Below are positions 58,721-64,000 of a stretch of DNA of 64,000 nucleotides, one piece after another. Position numbers and translations under genes: made by a program. The stretch comes from Rosa chinensis. Its lineage: Eukaryota; Streptophyta; Magnoliopsida; Rosales; Rosaceae. Location: the NCBI RefSeq assembly GCF_002994745.2, contig NC_037089.1, positions 87,692,347-87,756,346 of the forward strand, given 5' to 3'. The notes below the pieces were generated by a model, which saw only the letters and a list, made by a program, of their open reading frames with translations, made no database searches and was not told the DNA's origin. Every line of letters begins with the position of its first letter. The stretch's first letter is position 1.

Positions 58721-59243
58721 TGAAATCGAGGATTTATTTGTTAAGTTATTCCGGAATTTAAGACCTCGGGGGGAAGAACACCAGGAAATGAAGAATGGGC
58801 TGAATCTTGAGGAAACAGGGGATTTTATACCGAGAATAATACCCTCTCAGTCCTATAAGACTGTCGTTTTGCTGATGTGTTCTAATTTCGACTCTGTCTT
58901 TTTTACCAAAAATTTTATAGTGAGTACCAAAATAGTTCTGAGTTTCAAAGACAGATGCCAAAATGTTAAATGTAAATGCCATTTGAAGTTACAAAAGATC
59001 GAAGGCAACAAACGAGGCACCTTGCTGAAGTTGTCAATATCCACCACATTCTTTGAAATCAGACACTCAACTAAAACAACTATTCCTCGGCTACAGCATT
59101 CAAAATCTTCCAAGACAATTCCCTATAATATTTTCCAAGTACATTTTGAGAAGCCATTATGTACTTGCACTGGAAGAAGGCAAAGAATAATAGCAATTCC
59201 CGCGTCAATTGGGTTGTGAGGGTCACAATCTCTTTGTTTGAAC
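58721..59243. other. Intergenic, no gene seen
   Basis: Promoter side of SEC61-gamma and 3' flank of the zinc-finger fragment. Open frames on both strands here lack family features. Confidence 0.4.
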
Positions 59244-59655
59244 TTATGTGGAGTCTGGTTTTTTCTCACGTTGAACAGCTCGTGGGACAAACATCAGGCC
59301 ACAAGTGGGTCGACTCCCGAAGCTGATGGATGAGGGACTGGAGTCTGAAGTGCTTAACTTGGAGACAGCAGTAACAAGATTATTGATATCTTCATTTCCC
59401 ACATCCATATTAGATACAACATGCTTCTTGAGATTAGCTTGCTTCTGTTGATTCTTCTTCTGTTTTCTCGAATGATCAATGTCATCAATGGCTTCATTTT
59501 CAACTTCCATATCAGATGCATATGCCTTCTTAACATAAGCTTGCTTTCTTTGTTTCTTTTGTCTCTGTTTTTTGGAAGGAGGAGCCTTCTTGAAAAACTC
59601 AAATGAAGTGGGGAACTTATGCTTATCCACCAGATGCTTTGGAAATGTGAGGGTG
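59244..59655 (-). pseudogene. 3' end of a ZNF511-like zinc-finger gene, truncated
   Basis: The minus-strand frame reads FPKHLVDKHKFPTSFEFFKK at its start, the second half of a C2H2 finger (HX4H) plus the conserved KFPTSFEFF. Then comes a Lys/Gln-rich basic tail (KKQRQKKQRKQAYVKK) and a Ser-rich end with CGLMFVPRAVQREKK before a TGA. This fits the last exon of plant ZNF511-like nuclear proteins, from memory. The first finger cysteines and all upstream exons are missing. The exon is cut at about 59655, exactly where duplicated segment B begins. The ATG at 59628-59630 is internal to the original protein. Confidence 0.6.
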
Positions 59656-59728
59656 TCTTTTTCTCGACCTCATAAGAAAATAGGGGAAACCCTGATATTT
59701 GAAACTTCAAGCTTTGGAGAATATTCAA

Positions 59729-62700
59729 ATGAGTGTGCTGTCTACTGGGAGCTCGGAAATGCTGTCAAGGGAGGAATTGCTCCATCTCTTTGATCGGTTC
59801 GCCTTCCTTACCTCTCAGCCTGGTACCATTTCCCATTTCTCGCTCTGCCCCTTTGTATTTATATGATTTGTTTCTGTATTTTAAGATATTGCTCTACTTT
59901 TTGTGTTCCCATTTTCGGGTTTGTGTTTGGGGAGTGGAGGATGTGGTGGTTTTGGGATTAATCATTTTTATTTGCAACGTGAAGAAAAGAATTGCAGATG
60001 GGGTTAAGGATAAACAGGTGGGTTTATTGCCATTCTGTTAGAGATTTCTGCTACGCCCTTTCATAATAGAGCTTTACTGTTTGATGTCATTTCCAGAAGA
60101 TCTGTGCTAGTTTACTGCTTGGTTACCTGAACTGGTTTTTTACTATGCTGCGTTAGGCATCTTACTTGAGGCAAATACATTTCCAGGTTAATAGAATAAT
60201 AGTGGCCTAGTGTATGAATTTGTTACTAGTATAATTCAGTCCAGGAAAAAAACCACGAGCCACGAGCATTGCTAGATGATTCTTCAATGGATCTTTAGGT
60301 TCACAATAAGAATTGATGACACTGAACATAAAGTACAACTGACACTGAACATAGGTTCACAATAAGAATTGATGACACTGAACATAAAGTACTGTTAAAC
60401 AAAGACAAGCGTGGCCCGTGGCCCACCATTATACCGATATTGTCCAAACTTAACCACCCGATAGGTGTTGGGTTTTAATCACAAAAGGCCTAGGTACAAT
60501 TGGGTGAGATCCACCCACTTATAAGTTATATTTTATTTATCACTTTTCCAATGTGGGATCTTTCCTCTCCAACACGCCCCCTTACGTGCAACCTAGCTCT
60601 AGGTATGCATGTGAAATTAATTGACAAACCCGATTCCACATTAGAAATCGGGTCACAAGTCCCACATTAGAAACTTGACCAATCACATAACAATCCAAGG
60701 CCCACATCGGACACTTGGCAATAATCCAATCGGAAACTTCCGATGGCCAATTTAATGAACCCAAACTAGGTCCATGATTGGAGAGAAGATTGGTGAATCA
60801 ATTAATGAATGAACCCATATCCAGGTCCATGTTGACGAAGCAATTGGAGAGAGACTCGCTCTGATACCATGTTAAACAGAGACAAGCGTGACTATTGGCC
60901 TACCATTGTACCGATACTGTCCCAACTTAACCATCCGATAGGTGTTGGGTTTTAATCACAAAAGGCCTCGGTACAATTGGGTGAGATCCACCCACTTATA
61001 AGTTATATTTTATTTATCACTTTTCCAATGTGAGATCTTTCTTCTCCAACAAGTACAGCTAATGAATAGAGCTAATAAAACACTATGCTGTTGGGAAGTA
61101 TATGAAATGATGTTTTTCTTTTCCTTGTTGAATCTACTCATCCATTTGTTTCATTTTCTTGTCTAATATACTATTACTATATGCAGGAAGCTGTAGCTGT
61201 GACCACTGCCATCCAAGAAGAGATATTTCTGGAAATGGGTATTGGTAAGTTCGTTCTTCAGATGCTAAAATATGAATTCATAGTCCCACCGTTGTTCCTT
61301 CTTCAAAAAGATGAACGATAGGTACTCTTGCCAACAAATGTTAATTATCATACTACATTTACCTGGTCAATGTGTTGTATATGTTGATAGGTATAGCTTG
61401 TATGTGCCTGATGCTTATGTTATGATTGGAAACAAGTTATTTTGCAACTATGCTTTTCACAATCATGGTGCTAGTAATTTATGGACTAACAAGCTTTTAC
61501 TATAGATCCAAGGTTTGGCTTATTGTGCCTGGGAAAGGTGAATATAAACTATGAAAATGATCAGGATATGATGATTCGCTTCTACAAGTTCATTGCAAGG
61601 TAATCCAATTCTCTGCCTTTATGTGAACTTGTGAGGTTATCCAACTTGGAAATATCATCCATATTTTCAGTGTATTAGTTCTTTGATCTCCCTTTTAGTT
61701 GACCCTTCAACCCAGAATGAGTGTGGACAGGGCCAAAGTACAATTGGGAATAAAAACTTGTGCATTTTATTTTTGTCTTATTTCCATTTGTTGTACCAAT
61801 TACATTGAACATCTGTGTTCTTCTCAAGGAAAATTAAATTCTGTTTGGCTGCGAGTGTCATTTTCTTTGGGGGTGGGGGACTCTATAAGGTGTTATTTTC
61901 TTCTTGGAGTTCTGTTATCTATAGACATGTTATTTCTTTCCCTTTTCTGTAGATTTTTTAGCTGGTGTAAGGATGCTCAAGGCTAATAAGTCTTGAGCAT
62001 ATTAGGTTGAACATATCATATTAGGTTCTGAGGGCGGGCAGTGTTGGGCTTAAAATATCATATTAGGTTGAACATAATCTTACCTTAGAAGGAAGAACAA
62101 AACGAAAGGTTCTGATATTTAATTCTGCGTTGCTCATGACAGGGAAGAGATGGCCTGTGATGAAGCCGAGCTTGGTGCAGATGAGTTTGCTGAAAGGATG
62201 CAGCTAGATTCAAGAAAACAGATGCAGGAGCAGGTAATATCTGATCACAGTTGATAACTGTAACGGTAAAAGTGTATGTTTCTAAAGAACCATAAGTAAT
62301 TCTTTTTCAGCAACTGGAGATGCTAAAGCACATGCGCAGATTTCCCCTGGATGATCAATCTGCAATCCTTGAGAAGGTATGCACGCACGCGGCTGTATCT
62401 ATCCTTTGGCTTACGTTGGATTAGAAATGTGGATCTTGGATCACGGGAAGATTGGTTAGAGTAAAGATTAGGGAAACAAATGGAATGGACTTGAAATTCA
62501 GATGCCTCTATGGTCTGTGGTTGGTTTACAAAGAAGAAAACCCCCATTATGTGGAAACTTCACTACTAATGAACATCCAGTGAAAAGCCTTGTTAGCACC
62601 ATTGATGTTTTTATTGATGTGTGAATATCCACTTTTTAACTGATTCTTCCAAATAATCTGTCGCACCATACCTTTTGGGTACTAAATTATCGTGGCTTTG

Positions 62701-62902
62701 GTACTTACAGTTGCGCCAGCCGATGGAAATTGCCGACTTTGAGGATGCTGCATCAGAATTGTCATCGGAGCAGATTCAGGAGATTGTTCGAAGGCGGGTG
62801 TCACGGGTTTATTTAACCCCAAGTATTATGCATCATTTATCCAATGTAGCTGGGTCATCCTGGCCCCTTATTCCGGTGGTGGTTGTTTGTACTTTGTTGT
62901 AG
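59729..62902 (+). CDS. Conserved plant protein of unknown function, copy B
   Basis: Paralogue of 44596-47007. Exons: 59729-59822, 59998-60017 (cryptic), 61187-61244, 61506-61599, 62143-62233, 62311-62376, 62711-62902; total 615 nt, 204 aa. Three differences stand out. First, the exon 2 acceptor TTTGCAG of copy A is TTTGCA here, so the normal site is gone. The next AG (AATTGCAG|ATGG) restores the frame and drops seven residues (DVKKRIA). Second, exon 5 has a compensated shift that replaces QIQEKMQQQ with QLDSRKQMQEQ. Third, a +1 shift near the end replaces VSPLFNPK with a 25-30 residue hydrophobic tail ending VVVVCTLL. It may be an expressed variant or an early pseudogene. The upstream MSVL is extra relative to copy A. 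Confidence 0.6.
60393..61051 (-). mobile_element. TRIM element in intron 2 of copy B
   Basis: Two 182 bp LTRs (60393-60574 and 60870-61051) begin TGTTAAAC and end CTCCAACA. A 5 bp target duplication, AGTAC, flanks the element (60388-60392 and 61052-61056). A primer-binding site complementary to initiator tRNA-Met (TGGTATCAGAGC on the minus strand) lies at 60858-60869, next to the right LTR, so the element is in minus orientation. Total 659 bp with no coding capacity, hence a terminal-repeat retrotransposon in miniature. Confidence 0.9.
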
Positions 62903-62970
62903 TAATTACTCATCAAATCAAAATTGAATCTGTGTATGCAGTTAAGAAGCAATCTTAAAATGTTTAAGAA

Positions 62971-63042
62971 AGATCCCACCGAGATTTGAACTCGGCTTAC
63001 TGGATTCAGAGTCCAATGTCCTGCCCACTAGACCATGGGACC
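62971..63042 (-). tRNA. tRNA-Gln (CTG), second copy
   Basis: Same layout as the tRNA at 47242-47313, with anticodon CTG. It differs at a few bases: D-loop GGGC instead of GGTC, variable-loop AAG instead of AAC, and acceptor end GGGATC, which gives a G-U pair. It still folds and keeps its promoter boxes, so it is probably functional, though less surely than copy A. Confidence 0.82.
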
Positions 63043-63070
63043 AATTGAAAGGGCCCTCTATATATATAAC

Positions 63071-64000
63071 GAAGACTTTTTTTTTTTTTTTTTAATAAAG
63101 GACTGGTGCTGCTGCCCTTAAGCCTTGATTAATAAAACTGTTGAATACAAGGGAGGGGACATTGAGCCTAAACCCCTGATTACAATAAGCAGCTAGAATA
63201 TTTTCTGAAATAATATCAGAAATCTTTACAGAAGACTTGAATTCTAACAAGCATCAACTAGCAAAAAGTGCACAAATAGCGACTCCATTTGCTTTAACAT
63301 AGCAGTGACATAGCGGAAAGATAACTCGATATGTACCCCGTGTACAACATAGCATAAGTACCAGCTTTAGCACAACTTTCCTCCTATGTTGCCGCCGAAA
63401 AGTAAATCCGACGACACTTAATCTCACCCTGCCACTAGGCGGTAGCGTCTATTTGACGAAGCAAATAAGTCGCCACCGACCTAGAGCAAACAAGGCACGT
63501 AGAGTGCAAACCCAGGCACATAGCCCGATTAGGCCTACACAATATATGTAGGATTTTATTGGTTGCATAAAGCGCATCCAACCTAGACAACTGAACAAAA
63601 TAAGAATTGTAAAAAATAAAATAGCTTGGGCCAGACCCAAACAGCAATAAAATATAAATATAACATTAAATAAATTTAAAACCAGAGCCCAAGCCCAGGC
63701 CCAAGAAGCACCCGGCCCAGCAAGGAATATGCAGGGTTCCAGCCAAATCCAGCTACACCACAGCCATACCAACACCGCAGACACCACAACGCCACCATCA
63801 CCGCGCCTCAGTCGTGACCCAATCTCCGTCCAGAGCCCAGCCACCATAACGGTCAGATCGTCGACTAATCTAGCCCCCAGAAACCAAAGCACCGGTGAAG
63901 ACATCGAACCACCAAAACCACAGAACGACGCCGTGGCCTCAACAACGCAAATCCTCCACCTCATCCCTCCAGACCGCCTGTCCCCTGCCATCCCTTGCCA
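63071..64000 (-). mobile_element. Poly(A)-tailed retroposon, runs off right edge
   Basis: A run of about 20 T near 63077-63096 is its poly(A) tail on the minus strand, preceded by CCAGTCCTTTATT. A Trp-rich hydrophobic minus-strand frame (63991-63449, starts MAGDRRSGGMRWR) resembles in style, but not clearly in sequence, the frame in the retroposon at 49065-50140. The 5' end and target duplication lie outside the window or could not be found. Confidence 0.5.

Larger units (their letters stand above)
59656..63045 (+). repeat. Segmental duplication, copy B
   Basis: Matches 44521-47320 from TCTTTTTCTCGACCTCA through the tRNA. It is longer because of a TRIM insertion and small duplications in intron 2 (for example 60310-60390). 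Confidence 0.85.

Noticed and set aside
1..64000. CRISPR array, bacterial operon or phage features
   Set aside because: None are present. Gene structure, introns and transposon types are those of a plant nuclear genome.

Overview
The window is nuclear plant DNA, almost certainly from a eudicot. It has intron-rich genes with GT-AG splice sites, plastid and mitochondrial import genes, plant-specific families (DCD, FLA, CYP71, type I MADS) and dense transposon debris. Rosaceae is a plausible family, but the sequence does not prove it. All exon maps here were read by eye from reading frames, splice signals and family similarity recalled from memory. No search was run.

Left third (1-24 kb). A degenerate tandem repeat with a partly open minus-strand frame opens the window. 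Then come a plastid M48 peptidase gene (minus) and ENY2 (plus), head to head over a 0.5 kb promoter; a type I MADS-box gene; an NRP/DCD-domain gene with a 1.3 kb leader intron; TOM20; and a YrdC/YciO-like gene. With the ribonucleotide reductase small subunit further right, this set recalls the Arabidopsis At3g27060-At3g27110 neighbourhood. The FLA and plastid L27 genes recall the duplicated block around At5g40930-40950.

Middle (24-41.5 kb). A large multi-pass membrane protein gene is split by an intact 7.2 kb Ty1/copia retrotransposon in antisense orientation. Its two 350 bp LTRs look identical. A GC-rich repeat array in the element's leader is open in at least five frames and could splice in frame into Gag. 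An intronless FLA gene follows. Next is a 3.16 kb hAT-like non-autonomous element with an 8 bp target duplication. It contains microsatellites, a nested MULE-like MITE with a 9 bp duplication, and a 524 bp tandem repeat.

Right third (41.5-64 kb). An intronless RNR2 gene is followed by a small conserved gene of unknown function with a tRNA-Gln behind it. The gene-plus-tRNA segment is duplicated 15 kb away at 59.7-63.0 kb. Between the copies lie an intact CYP71 gene with a transposon-filled intron, a truncated and frameshifted CYP71 pseudogene, plastid RPL27, a SEC61-gamma gene with an apparent 2 nt frameshift, and the 3' end of a ZNF511-like gene cut at the duplication breakpoint. The second gene copy has lost a splice acceptor but can stay open through a cryptic in-frame site. 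A TRIM element sits in one of its introns. A poly(A)-tailed retroposon runs off the right edge.

No operon-like cooperation is expected. The themes are conserved housekeeping synteny and layered transposition.
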